A DNA stretch of 64,000 nt from Pichia kudriavzevii (Eukaryota; Ascomycota; Pichiomycetes; Pichiales; Pichiaceae): positions 682,001 through 746,000 of the forward strand of contig NC_042508.1 of NCBI RefSeq assembly GCF_003054445.1, in the 5' to 3' direction. The notes under the pieces are model-generated. The model was not told the origin of the DNA, searched no databases, and saw nothing but the letters and a program-made list of their open reading frames with translations. Positions 29,744 to 38,761 of the stretch are shown here, piece by piece (within the stretch, counting starts at the first letter, position 1; each line of letters begins with the position of its first letter). Made by a program: the position numbers and the translations under genes.

Positions 29744-31867
29744 ATGTGCAGTCGAAAACGATCCGAAGCTCAAGCTCAAGCAAAATCTCTACCAGAACAT
29801 CCGCTTCAAAGGCAGCGATATTCACATTCACATTCACAATCAAGGATCCCATTACAAATTGTATCCAATCCCAGCTCATTTTTAAATTCATCGGATCACA
29901 CATTCTCGAAACGTAGGAAACTTGACCTACAAAACCCGAAAAGCATGGCTGCCATTATAAAAACTGTATACACAGATACAAACACACAAATTGATGAATT
30001 GACCCGGATGAAGTATGAAAAATTGAATGAACTTGATAAGATTAAAAGCCAAACTTGGAAACTTCAAAGCCAAATTCCTGATTTAGAATTAAAGTTGGAT
30101 AAAGTCAGGTCAGAAATGGAACGAGTAAAATCCAAATTTAATTTTATTGAGCGTCAGATTATTGGACTGAACTCATTGAAATCACAGAAAGTTGAAAGCT
30201 TGAAAAAATCAATTAGTATATTTAAAAACACAATGAAAGAGAAGTTTGATGACAAAGTGAATTCTTTGAATGTCAAATATGAGGAAAAGATCACTAAAAT
30301 TATTCAAGATGGTATCGAGTCTTTCAAGGCTAAGGAAAAAAAACTAAAGGATGAAATAAAGGATTTGAAAGATGAACTGGGTAGCTATTCCTCTGATGTT
30401 TTACAAATTGATAAAAAAAAACTTGATAAGGAGCTACGGCAAGAGCTGGATAATTATACCAAAACTGAAAATATAGATATTAGGCGAATTAAAAGTGAAT
30501 GCAATGAGTTAACCTTGAAAATTGAAGACCTGTTTGTCGATATCAAGACCTTGCATGACAAATACGAAACTCAAACTCAATCTAAACTTGAAAGCCTCAA
30601 AACCATTAGTAACGACTTGTTAATCCAGCATGAAGAAATACAAATCCAGGAACGTGCCTTAAATAGTAAAATGAATGAGCTGAATACAACGAAAGACGGT
30701 GAATGTAATAAGCTCTTGAAGTTAAAAGGTCAATGCCGGCAGTATAAACAAGATATTGAATCTTTTCATGAACAAGTAAAAAAAGAAGAGCATTACAGAA
30801 GATTCTTGCATAATCAGTTACAGGAAATGAAAGGAAATATTAGAGTCTTTTGTCGTTTGAAACCTGAACCAAAACACCAAAATGAAATGTTTAATTATCA
30901 AATCAGATCCATGTTAGATACTTCCAATTTCAAAGAAACTCTGCTAATCACAGAACCCAAAACTGCCAATAGTAATGGGAATAAATCGAGAGTACTTAAA
31001 CAAGCTAAGACATATACCTTTAGTTTTGATAAAGTATTTGACGAGAATGCCACAAATGGTGATATATTTGAAGAAATCTCGCAGCTTGTCCAAAGCTCAC
31101 TTGATGGATTCAATGTATGTATTTTCACATATGGACAAACAGGTTCTGGTAAAACATTTACAATGAGTAATTCTATTGATGGGTTGATCCCGAGTTCAAT
31201 TAAACTAATGTTTGAAAGGCTGAATACGTTGAATTTTATAGACAAGCATTATCATTTATACGGTCAATTTTTTGAAATTTATGGTGATGATACAAATGAC
31301 TTGATAGAAGATGGATTTTTGCATATTAATAATAATGATGAATTGGTAGGGCTAGATAATGATCGCCTTGAAAATATTAAAATGATCAAGTTGTATTCTA
31401 CCGAACAAATTGAAGGACTACTAAAACATGCAAGTGAAAAACGTGCTACTGCGTCAACAATGGCAAATGATGTTTCATCGAGATCACATTCAATCTTCAA
31501 AGTTTATATAATATCATATAACGAAACATTGCAAAAATATGAGAATATTGGGATTTTGAATCTAGTTGATTTAGCCGGTTCTGAAAGACTATCACATTCT
31601 CAAGTATCTGGCATTAGATTGAAGGAGACCTTAGCAATAAATAAGTCTTTGAGTGCATTAGGTGATGTTATTGCTAACTTAAAGGGTAAATCATCGCACA
31701 TACCGTACAGGAACTCAAAACTAACACATGTTCTCAAAGATTCGTTAGGGGGTGACTCGAAAACCTTGATGTTTGTTAATATAAGTTGCTTGAATTCTCA
31801 CTTTAATGAATCTCTTAGTTCATTGAGATTTGCAAGTAAAGTAAACAACACTGTACTGAGGAAGTAA
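29744..31867 (+). CDS. KAR3: Kar3, kinesin-14 minus-end-directed motor
   Basis: This 707-residue protein (S. cerevisiae Kar3 is 729) has a short basic N-terminus and a long coiled coil (~85-360). The neck is MKGNIRVFCRLKPEP, and a C-terminal motor domain follows. The P-loop is GQTGSGKT (464-471), switch I is SSRSHSIFK and switch II is LVDLAGSER. The motor-at-C-terminus layout with this neck defines kinesin-14. Kar3 works with Vik1/Cik1-type light chains in spindle function and karyogamy. TAZ1 lies two genes away, matching YPR141C-YPR140W. Intact, with a true ATG. Confidence 0.95.
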   Translation: MCSRKRSEAQAQAKSLPEHPLQRQRYSHSHSQSRIPLQIVSNPSSFLNSSDHTFSKRRKLDLQNPKSMAAIIKTVYTDTNTQIDELTRMKYEKLNELDKIKSQTWKLQSQIPDLELKLDKVRSEMERVKSKFNFIERQIIGLNSLKSQKVESLKKSISIFKNTMKEKFDDKVNSLNVKYEEKITKIIQDGIESFKAKEKKLKDEIKDLKDELGSYSSDVLQIDKKKLDKELRQELDNYTKTENIDIRRIKSECNELTLKIEDLFVDIKTLHDKYETQTQSKLESLKTISNDLLIQHEEIQIQERALNSKMNELNTTKDGECNKLLKLKGQCRQYKQDIESFHEQVKKEEHYRRFLHNQLQEMKGNIRVFCRLKPEPKHQNEMFNYQIRSMLDTSNFKETLLITEPKTANSNGNKSRVLKQAKTYTFSFDKVFDENATNGDIFEEISQLVQSSLDGFNVCIFTYGQTGSGKTFTMSNSIDGLIPSSIKLMFERLNTLNFIDKHYHLYGQFFEIYGDDTNDLIEDGFLHINNNDELVGLDNDRLENIKMIKLYSTEQIEGLLKHASEKRATASTMANDVSSRSHSIFKVYIISYNETLQKYENIGILNLVDLAGSERLSHSQVSGIRLKETLAINKSLSALGDVIANLKGKSSHIPYRNSKLTHVLKDSLGGDSKTLMFVNISCLNSHFNESLSSLRFASKVNNTVLRK

Positions 31868-31958
31868 TACTAGGAATAAGCAACTTCTGGTTTCTGTTTT
31901 TCTGTACTCTCTACATTGCGATACCGAGATGATATGCGTTTGTAAGTCATATACAATA

Positions 31959-31966
31959 TATATACA
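31959..31966 (-). promoter_or_regulatory. Perfect Puf3 site (UGUAUAUA) in the 3' flank of the PPR-like gene
   Basis: On the minus strand the 8-mer TGTATATA lies 19-26 nt past the stop of the mitochondrial PPR-like gene, where its 3' UTR should be. It matches the PUF3 consensus read from the repeats encoded at 21914-24397. TA-rich 3' ends can give such matches by chance. Confidence 0.45.
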
Positions 31967-31984
31967 GGTTAGAATAATATAAGC

Positions 31985-34633
31985 CTAACTATCGGATATT
32001 TGTTTAGTTTCGATATAAGGCCTTTCATAGGGATTCTCCAACAAGTTAGGATATTTTTCTCGGTTGTCTTGTAATTGACCTGTTTTCGTCAGTTCATCCC
32101 ACTCCTTAGGGAATTTTTCTTGGTAATAGGCTTTCAATTCATCACGAACACCATCATGTAAGCAGTGGTTATGTAACGTTTTTAATACATATGTATTGAT
32201 TAAATGGTAGTCTCCATTTTGCTCAGCTAATTGTAATGTTTCAAACGCCGTACGATATTGTTCAAAATAACAATTTGCTATTAACAATTCACCAAATAAA
32301 TAAGGATCAGGTATCATATCATATTGTGATAGACCGTTATAAAAATCGTTGGCGTGTCCCAGTGTAGCATATTTCAAAGATTTCAACATCCAGTAAGCAC
32401 TTTCGTTATTTGTACCATTCTCCTTGGGTAACGAAAATGCCAAATTAAAGACATCACGCGTCTTGAAAGGGTCTTCAAGAGCCGCATATGATTCCATTAA
32501 TGAATTCAGCAATTTGATATCTAGATTTATCGATAAATCCATCTTTATGCTCAAGTGTAATTTAAATATGCCTTCTTCATACTGAAATTTCGCAAAACTT
32601 TTCAATAAATAGATATAAAACTCTTCATTGGGTGGAGGTAACTTAGATTCCTTGCTCAATCGTTTCATATCTGCAAAAACTTTCAATGACATCTCAGGGT
32701 CCCCGCAATCGATGAACATCTTGATAAATCCCGGATAATACTCATACGGTATCGAAAAATACTCGGCTAAATATTTATAGACTCTTTTATTCAATTCTTT
32801 ATCTGGAGATTTAGTCAAATAGTCATATATGCAATCAAAAATTTTTTGATAATTTGGGACCTTTAGTCTTGGATCATTTTTCTTTAACTCGGGTGTTTGA
32901 TCAAGCAACACTTTGATTGCAAACGTCCCAGCATTATATTTAATAGCAGACTTCATCATTTCGTAGATACATTCTTTATTGAACAAATATTCGTACCTTT
33001 GGACATTCTTGTAAACCTCCATTTTTTCATTCCAAGAAAGACTTTCATTTTTCCAAATATTAGCAGTCAATTGAAACAATGACAACATGTAAAACCCTTC
33101 GTAATCATTCTCCCAATCAACTAGATCTTTAAATTTAAGAAAATATGAGGACGCCAGTTTGATACTTTCATTATTGGATTCATCTTCGCATAGGTAATTC
33201 AAAACTGTCGAAACACTCTTAGCATCCACTGGGACCTGATACATCTCCTGAAAATCTTCTCTGAATTTGTCAATATAAGGAAAATCCTTTTTTGACCAAC
33301 ATAATGACTCCAACACCAAATTAAGAGAATCAACATCTTGAAAGAAGTATTCTTTATTTAAAGACTCTAATTTTGAATTATAGTCATTAATTAGTTCAAT
33401 GGCGGGTTTGTATTCGTGCAGCTGAAATGCATCATATTGTAACAATGCCATCCATTCTTCTTCTACGAACTCTGTCTCTTTTTTATTATCCCTTAGATGG
33501 GCCAACAGATTGGTTGCATTGATGACCTTGTTAAATTTCAAAGATGCCGAAACTAGTGCAAACAAGGTATCTGCTTCATACAATGTTTGGAATTGATCCG
33601 ACTCCTTGAAGAATGATGTCTTTCTTTCAAGCTTGTCTAAAATTGAAACAGATACATCGTTGAAATGATTCTTAGTTGCAAAGTAAAGAATTTCGACGTA
33701 TGATAAGATGGGGTCATCAACTTTACCCTCAATAATGTCTATTAGTTTGATTAGCCTTTCACTGACAAAATTATCTTCAAACGTCTCACTGATTTCTTCA
33801 TCGGAAGCTTTAAAAAAATTCGATAGAATCAACTCTAACATTGTGCAATCAGACAGTTCTTTTTTAATCAAGCTCAAATCTGGGCAAAGATTTGCCAATA
33901 GCAAAACTGTCTCCGTATCTGGCCTTACCGATTCAAATGCATGTAAGACAATTTCAACAACTTGTTGGTTAGCCTCATTATTATGGATGTTTTGCTCTTC
34001 ATCAATGAATGCGTCAATCACCTTACTAACGGTGTTTCTTTTTGTACTTAGCAACACATAATTGATAAAGATCTCGAACAACTCTAGCCTAAGTGCTTGA
34101 TCACTTGCGTATTCCTGGGATTCTCTCAACGCGTTATAAAATCTAGGAAAGAAATCGATGAAGCGCACATCTTTCAAGGACATACCTCCAAGTACACTTT
34201 TCAGTAGTAAGATCATTTCATCTGGCGTAAAACTATCATTAGGGGAGGCTTTATTGTCGATCAAGTTAATGACCGAATTAATAAATGGTAGCTGCTTATT
34301 TGAAAATTCGCCATTTGGTAAAATTGGAATCAACTGTAACATAATCAATTTTAACCTCTCTGATTTTATTTTGGGAGACATTGACTGGTTTTTAAAAGTG
34401 TCTTGTAGCTGTAAGAAATAATCTATGCGTTGTTTCTCAAAATCTGCAAATTTATTGGAAGGCAAGCTATAGAATCTCTTAGAATCCGATTGAATAAATG
34501 AAGCAGTGGAGTACATGGGGGATTTTGATTTTAGCCTTATCAGATTTTCAAGAATGGAATGCACCAACATATAGTTGGGTCTTGATACACACGCCCGTGT
34601 AAGTATTCTCGTGCCCTTACTGTAAAGAGACAT
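31985..34633 (-). CDS. Large mitochondrial PPR-like protein (possibly Sov1-type)
   Basis: This 882-residue protein is almost wholly alpha-helical. Its basic, Arg/Ser-containing N-terminus (MSLYSKGTRILTRACVSRPN) lacks acidic residues for ~50 positions, which fits a mitochondrial presequence. The C-terminal half has degenerate pentatricopeptide-like helical pairs (YIYLLKSFAKFQYEEGIFKL, LLNSLMESYAALEDPFKTRD). Length and style fit yeast mitochondrial mRNA-specific PPR factors such as Sov1 (898 aa, needed for VAR1 expression), but Pet309, Ccm1 or Rmd9 relatives are not excluded. It sits between KAR3 and TAZ1, where S. cerevisiae has no gene. A Puf3 site in its 3' flank supports a mitochondrial role. 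Confidence 0.7.
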   Translation of the reverse strand: MSLYSKGTRILTRACVSRPNYMLVHSILENLIRLKSKSPMYSTASFIQSDSKRFYSLPSNKFADFEKQRIDYFLQLQDTFKNQSMSPKIKSERLKLIMLQLIPILPNGEFSNKQLPFINSVINLIDNKASPNDSFTPDEMILLLKSVLGGMSLKDVRFIDFFPRFYNALRESQEYASDQALRLELFEIFINYVLLSTKRNTVSKVIDAFIDEEQNIHNNEANQQVVEIVLHAFESVRPDTETVLLLANLCPDLSLIKKELSDCTMLELILSNFFKASDEEISETFEDNFVSERLIKLIDIIEGKVDDPILSYVEILYFATKNHFNDVSVSILDKLERKTSFFKESDQFQTLYEADTLFALVSASLKFNKVINATNLLAHLRDNKKETEFVEEEWMALLQYDAFQLHEYKPAIELINDYNSKLESLNKEYFFQDVDSLNLVLESLCWSKKDFPYIDKFREDFQEMYQVPVDAKSVSTVLNYLCEDESNNESIKLASSYFLKFKDLVDWENDYEGFYMLSLFQLTANIWKNESLSWNEKMEVYKNVQRYEYLFNKECIYEMMKSAIKYNAGTFAIKVLLDQTPELKKNDPRLKVPNYQKIFDCIYDYLTKSPDKELNKRVYKYLAEYFSIPYEYYPGFIKMFIDCGDPEMSLKVFADMKRLSKESKLPPPNEEFYIYLLKSFAKFQYEEGIFKLHLSIKMDLSINLDIKLLNSLMESYAALEDPFKTRDVFNLAFSLPKENGTNNESAYWMLKSLKYATLGHANDFYNGLSQYDMIPDPYLFGELLIANCYFEQYRTAFETLQLAEQNGDYHLINTYVLKTLHNHCLHDGVRDELKAYYQEKFPKEWDELTKTGQLQDNREKYPNLLENPYERPYIETKQISDS

Positions 34634-34870
34634 TTTCCGTGGCCACCTTGGATAACTTCAATAGGAAAAGTGTATTATTCATTGAATCCTTAATGAGTAC
34701 ATAATATTTCTTTATGAAAGAAAAAAAAACAAAAAAAGAGAACCGAAAAAGAAAGCCTGAGAGGCATGAAAAATGCGCTATATACTGGTATCACTATATC
34801 CAACTCTTTACAGGGATGATCTTAAGGGACTATTTACAAGACCAGTTTATAAAGTTTTAAGATTATAAGA

Positions 34871-36076
34871 TTACAGGCCCTCAGGGCGTTCACTCTCACG
34901 TTCACCGATGACGTTCCCTCTATCATCATAGATTTTCACGTTTTTCTGGTACTCTTTGATGGCCCAGTTGAACCCAATGAATTGAACATCGGGATCGGAC
35001 TTACCCCTTGATTTGGTGTATCTAGACCAAAAGTTAACGTCTTTAAACCTTGGGTCTTCCTCAGGGAAGCCATTTTCCAGCCTTAACGACGCTACCTGCT
35101 CACGTAGGAACGAACAGACCCTTGAACGCAACTCCCTAGCTTCTTTGCCAAACATCAATTCGTCTGATAAATCATTGGGGTTTTCCAAGTTTGGATATTT
35201 AGCACATAAGTCCCTCCATTCTTGTCTGAATTTAGATATGATATTGTCATCGATTGCACGACCTATATTTACCGTAATTTTAGCACCAAAATTATTTGGT
35301 GTGAGATAGTCTGTCTTCATGTCGATTTCTTCAGGTTTGACTTTCTCAAAACCATCTGTGAATATTGGGACAATGACCGGTTGAACAGTTGGTTCTAAGA
35401 TCAACCTTGCAGTACCCCAGCGAAAGAATCTCATGGAGTTTGAATGTGGTGGTTTCAATTGACAGACATAACCTTCCGGGAAGATGTGAACCCAGGAGGT
35501 TTGATAGCGTAGTATTGGCGGAGTGTATTTGGTGTCAAACAAAGACAGGGCGTTTCGAGCCAATGAAGCTGGCTTAACGGAGTCAAGGGAGGACAGTACA
35601 TGAGAAGGGTCGATTGTATCATCTGGAGACAAGATACGTATGCAAGCGTCCAACCCTGATTGGAAAGGCCCTCTTCCGAATCTCTCGCAAGGTAGGATCT
35701 TACCCAATGAGAAGAAGGTAGTTGCCGCCTTGTTGGTGAAGCAAACGTTTGAAGCTGCCAACCCCCATCTGATATCGTTCCAAGATTTGAAGTATCTCCA
35801 AGGTAGACAAGCCCAGATGCAGGGGTCATCGCATGTGGACATGTGGTTCATGATAGTGAGGAACCCCCTATTTGTTGATCGTGCGTAAGCTAAGGAGCTG
35901 TCCAGATTGTCTATACCTTTAACTTCCACGTTGTAGCAAGTAGCAAGAATGAGTTTAGAGAATCCCGTGACTGCGACACAGGTGAAGTGGGACAAGGTGT
36001 TCCATATTGCGGAGCGCTGAGGACGTGTTTTCAGTATTTCCTCATCGCCACGTTTCAAAACGTCATGAAATGACAT
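34871..36076 (-). CDS. TAZ1: Tafazzin, cardiolipin-remodelling lyso-phospholipid acyltransferase
   Basis: This 401-residue protein (S. cerevisiae Taz1 is 381) has the acyltransferase HX4D motif NHMSTCDDP (His78, Asp83), the downstream GKILPCERFGRGPFQSGLD segment, and the FPEG-like motif (VHIFPEGYVCQL). It transfers acyl chains between phospholipids and monolyso-cardiolipin on mitochondrial membranes facing the intermembrane space; loss of the human protein causes Barth syndrome. No cleavable presequence is apparent, as expected. Lies near KAR3 as in S. cerevisiae (YPR140W-YPR141C). Confidence 0.95.
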   Translation of the reverse strand: MSFHDVLKRGDEEILKTRPQRSAIWNTLSHFTCVAVTGFSKLILATCYNVEVKGIDNLDSSLAYARSTNRGFLTIMNHMSTCDDPCIWACLPWRYFKSWNDIRWGLAASNVCFTNKAATTFFSLGKILPCERFGRGPFQSGLDACIRILSPDDTIDPSHVLSSLDSVKPASLARNALSLFDTKYTPPILRYQTSWVHIFPEGYVCQLKPPHSNSMRFFRWGTARLILEPTVQPVIVPIFTDGFEKVKPEEIDMKTDYLTPNNFGAKITVNIGRAIDDNIISKFRQEWRDLCAKYPNLENPNDLSDELMFGKEARELRSRVCSFLREQVASLRLENGFPEEDPRFKDVNFWSRYTKSRGKSDPDVQFIGFNWAIKEYQKNVKIYDDRGNVIGERESERPEGL

Positions 36077-36289
36077 TGTCCTTTAAGCAAGATGTTGGGA
36101 TAAGGAGAAAGGAACAACAAGTGGTAAAGAATAACCAATAATGAGAGTGCAACTGAAATAAAATTACGAAGTGGAAAAAAGAAAAAAAAATTAGTTACGC
36201 ACTATATACCGTTAACACAAGCATAGTTCATATTAGATGGTGTATACGGAGGAAGGGTGAAGGGGGGGGAGAGGTAAAGAACATTATAA

Positions 36290-36823
36290 TCATCTCTTTT
36301 TGTTTGTAAACCTCTCTGTGACATGTTCGATTTTAATTTCCAATCCTCTCTCCTTCATCATCTCCAAGATGATCTTCTCCACCTCGGTGCCCACATCACC
36401 TTGAATGACGATTTCTTCCTTATTTTCGGCATTCTTTGAGACACTGGAACCTGTAGCAAATTTAGAGGCAAATTTCTTTGCCGTTTTCTTCAAGTCAATG
36501 TCATTGCCCAAGATTTCCAAATTCTGAATGGCACAGATATTCTTATGTTTGGACCTAGGGATTCTCTTAATGAGGATCTTTGAGTTTTTAAGATTCTCCA
36601 ATTCTCTCTCCTGTTTGCGTTCCTCCTTGAGCTGCATCTTTGCAATCGAGGACGACAACTTTGCCTCGGTCTCTGACGACAATGACGACTCGTTGTTTGA
36701 GTTGTACAAGACATCAAACAACGAGGGGTTTTCCTCCTGCAGCCATGCCTTGCACTTCTTGAGGGTCTTTCCGAATTCGCAGAACTCGACGGGAAGGGTG
36801 CATACTCCACAGTATAGCGTCAT
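36290..36823 (-). CDS. TMA22: Tma22 (DENR), translation recycling/reinitiation factor
   Basis: This 177-residue protein starts MTLYCGVCTLPVEFCEFG, the DENR N-terminal module with CX2C cysteines. A linker and a C-terminal SUI1/eIF1-like domain (~90-170) with ILIKRIPRSKHKNICAIQNL follow. It partners Tma20 (MCT-1) to release deacylated tRNA and mRNA from post-termination 40S subunits. S. cerevisiae Tma22 is 198 aa. Divergent from THO1 across 787 bp; true ATG. Confidence 0.94.
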   Translation of the reverse strand: MTLYCGVCTLPVEFCEFGKTLKKCKAWLQEENPSLFDVLYNSNNESSLSSETEAKLSSSIAKMQLKEERKQERELENLKNSKILIKRIPRSKHKNICAIQNLEILGNDIDLKKTAKKFASKFATGSSVSKNAENKEEIVIQGDVGTEVEKIILEMMKERGLEIKIEHVTERFTNKKR

Positions 36824-37037
36824 TTCGTATTATGTATATATCTGAAGAGAGGATAGGAATGTAGGGAATAAGAGGGGGAATGTCATGGGATTCTCTTTAT
36901 ATAATTAGGTATCCGATGAACAGCTGAATAAAGTTTCAGTGCCAGATTTTTTTTTTAGAGTGAAATTTCTGCCAGCGCTTTTTTTTTTTTACATTAATGT
37001 ATTACAAGAGTGTAGGAATCTTAAAAATACAAATTCT

Positions 37038-37111
<74 letters not shown>

Positions 37112-37610
37112 TCTCAAAAATACAAATTCTCAAAAATACAAATTCTCAAAAATTCAAAAAATTCCCAATCCCGAAATACGGAATATAAATTAAAAAAAAA
37201 AAATTGCAAGTTGCCAAAGAGGAAGAAAAAAAAAACGAGGGAGCAGGAAAGACGCATGGAAAGTTCGCGAAGAAGTGGTTTCTCAGGTAGTGAGAAGGTT
37301 TTAAACGTTAAATTGCTAAGAGACCATAATGGTTTTGAAGGGAGAGAACGCGAGACCGAAAAAGTTCGGTTTGAGAGTGGCGCGAGGTTGAAGGCGAGTG
37401 CTTAGTTTAGTTTTGAAATAGACAATAGACGCCAAGGGTTAGTGTGATGATAAAATTTAAAAGTTGAGTTTCATCAAGTATAATTGTTTGAGTGTACAAT
37501 TAAAACAAACTAATTTCCCGGTACCTGCATACAGTTACCAATAAAGGACATCTACAGTGTAAGAGGGGGGAACATACGGCACAACGCAACAATTGAAGCT
37601 GCAAGACGAA
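36824..37610. promoter_or_regulatory. Divergent TMA22/THO1 intergenic region
   Basis: The region is dominated by A/T homopolymers, including the poly(A) tract described separately. Poly-Lys frames here are artefacts of that tract. The frame 37211-37405 is purine-rich and not protein-like. No binding motif was recognised. Confidence 0.4.
37028..37152. repeat. 66-nt poly(A) run within a 16-bp tandem repeat
   Basis: Units of TACAAATTCTCAAAAA start at 37028, 37105, 37121 and 37137. In the first unit the A5 tail is replaced by an uninterrupted A66 (37039-37104). The layout suggests the homopolymer grew inside one repeat unit. Its exact length may be unreliable because sequencers misread homopolymers. 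Confidence 0.95.
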
Positions 37611-38201
37611 ATGACCAAGTACGCAACATTGCTCAAGGGGAAACTACAGGAGTTACTGGCTGAGAGAGGACTTCCCACCGATGGAACCAAGGACGTATTG
37701 GTGGAGAGACTCGAGGAGAGTGACAAAATAGCCGCTGAGCTCGACCAAGATCTCGAAGAGCCAGTTGCAAATTCAAGTCAAGGTGCAACTACCGACAAGA
37801 ATGTTGAAGATCAAACAGTACCAACTACTAATGATGCTACTGTCACTGATGCTACGACTACACCGACCGCCGTCGGCGATGCTACCGAGTCTTTACAGGC
37901 GCGGGCCGTCAAGCTTCTCGAGGGGAAAATAGCGCGCGTCAGGCGGTTTGGCGACGAAAGTAGCGCGGTAGCGCTCCAGAAACAACTTGCAAGGGTTGTC
38001 CGGTTCGGGGTCACGCCCGGCTCCGCCCTTGCATTAGAGGTGGAAGGCCCTCCAACAGTTAACGGTGATTCCCCACTACACCATGGACACAGCCATGGAC
38101 ATGGGCACCACCACCACCATCACGGCCACGGCCACGGCCCCCACGGACGCCGTGTAGGGTACGTGCGCAAAGTCCGCGAAACTGCCAAAGTACACAAATA
38201 G
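37611..38201 (+). CDS. THO1: Tho1-like SAP-domain mRNP protein with His-rich tail
   Basis: The real ATG is 37611 (MTKYATLLKGKLQELL...), giving 196 residues; the frame is open upstream only with TTG. An N-terminal SAP motif (~2-37: LKGKLQELLAERGLPTDGTK) is followed by an acidic Thr-rich linker and the Tho1/MOS11 RNA-binding module (~96-140, ARAVKLLEGKIARVRRFG repeated in degenerate form as LQKQLARVVRFG). In S. cerevisiae Tho1 (218 aa) suppresses THO-complex defects in co-transcriptional mRNP assembly. An unusual His/Gly tail (~155-180) with a six-His run and alternating HG/HS follows. Next conserved gene is VHR, as with YER063W-YER064C. Confidence 0.88.
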   Translation: MTKYATLLKGKLQELLAERGLPTDGTKDVLVERLEESDKIAAELDQDLEEPVANSSQGATTDKNVEDQTVPTTNDATVTDATTTPTAVGDATESLQARAVKLLEGKIARVRRFGDESSAVALQKQLARVVRFGVTPGSALALEVEGPPTVNGDSPLHHGHSHGHGHHHHHHGHGHGPHGRRVGYVRKVRETAKVHK

Positions 38202-38300
38202 TAACAGCAACTACCGCTGGTACCAATTTGCTTTGCCAAGAGTAGCACACCCTGAGCCTCTGTAATATTTTACTTTGCTAGTGTACAGTATATGGTATCT

Positions 38301-38304
<4 letters not shown>

Positions 38305-38331
<27 letters not shown>
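38305..38331. repeat. (TA)n microsatellite
   Basis: An uninterrupted AT dinucleotide run of about 27 bp lies ~100 bp after the THO1 stop, between THO1 and the MFS gene. It may act as a polyadenylation efficiency signal. Confidence 0.85.
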
Positions 38332-38336
<5 letters not shown>

Positions 38337-38761
38337 CTATAAGCATGGTAGTATCGACTAGTCAAAGTACAACGATGGAGTACTATTTACTTGCCCATGT
38401 GCTTTCTTCCCCCCCCCCTTGCACTCACTGGCCCGTTCTGCCACTGGGAAAAATCCCGCATAGCCTCTGTCACATTGTTTTTCCTATTGTTTCTTTCTCC
38501 CTCATTTCTTTTTCCTCGTGTTGTGGTTTCCTCTTTGGGAAACTAACATAGTCTATCCACGGCAACTAACAATTGCTATATATAACCAGCCGTATCTACC
38601 AAACTTTGCATTCTATAGCAGGGCTTGTCTGAACCCTTAACCTGTCCACTCTCTGGTATTTGGTTCCTTTTAACATTAGATTCATTTAGGACTCAACACA
38701 CTCAAAGGACTCATTGTCTCCTCCTTCTAAAGAAGTTCAACAACATCTTCAAAGTTATCTC

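Noticed and set aside
36939-37193. Poly-Lys frames between TMA22 and THO1
   Set aside because: They are read-outs of the A66 tract, not proteins.
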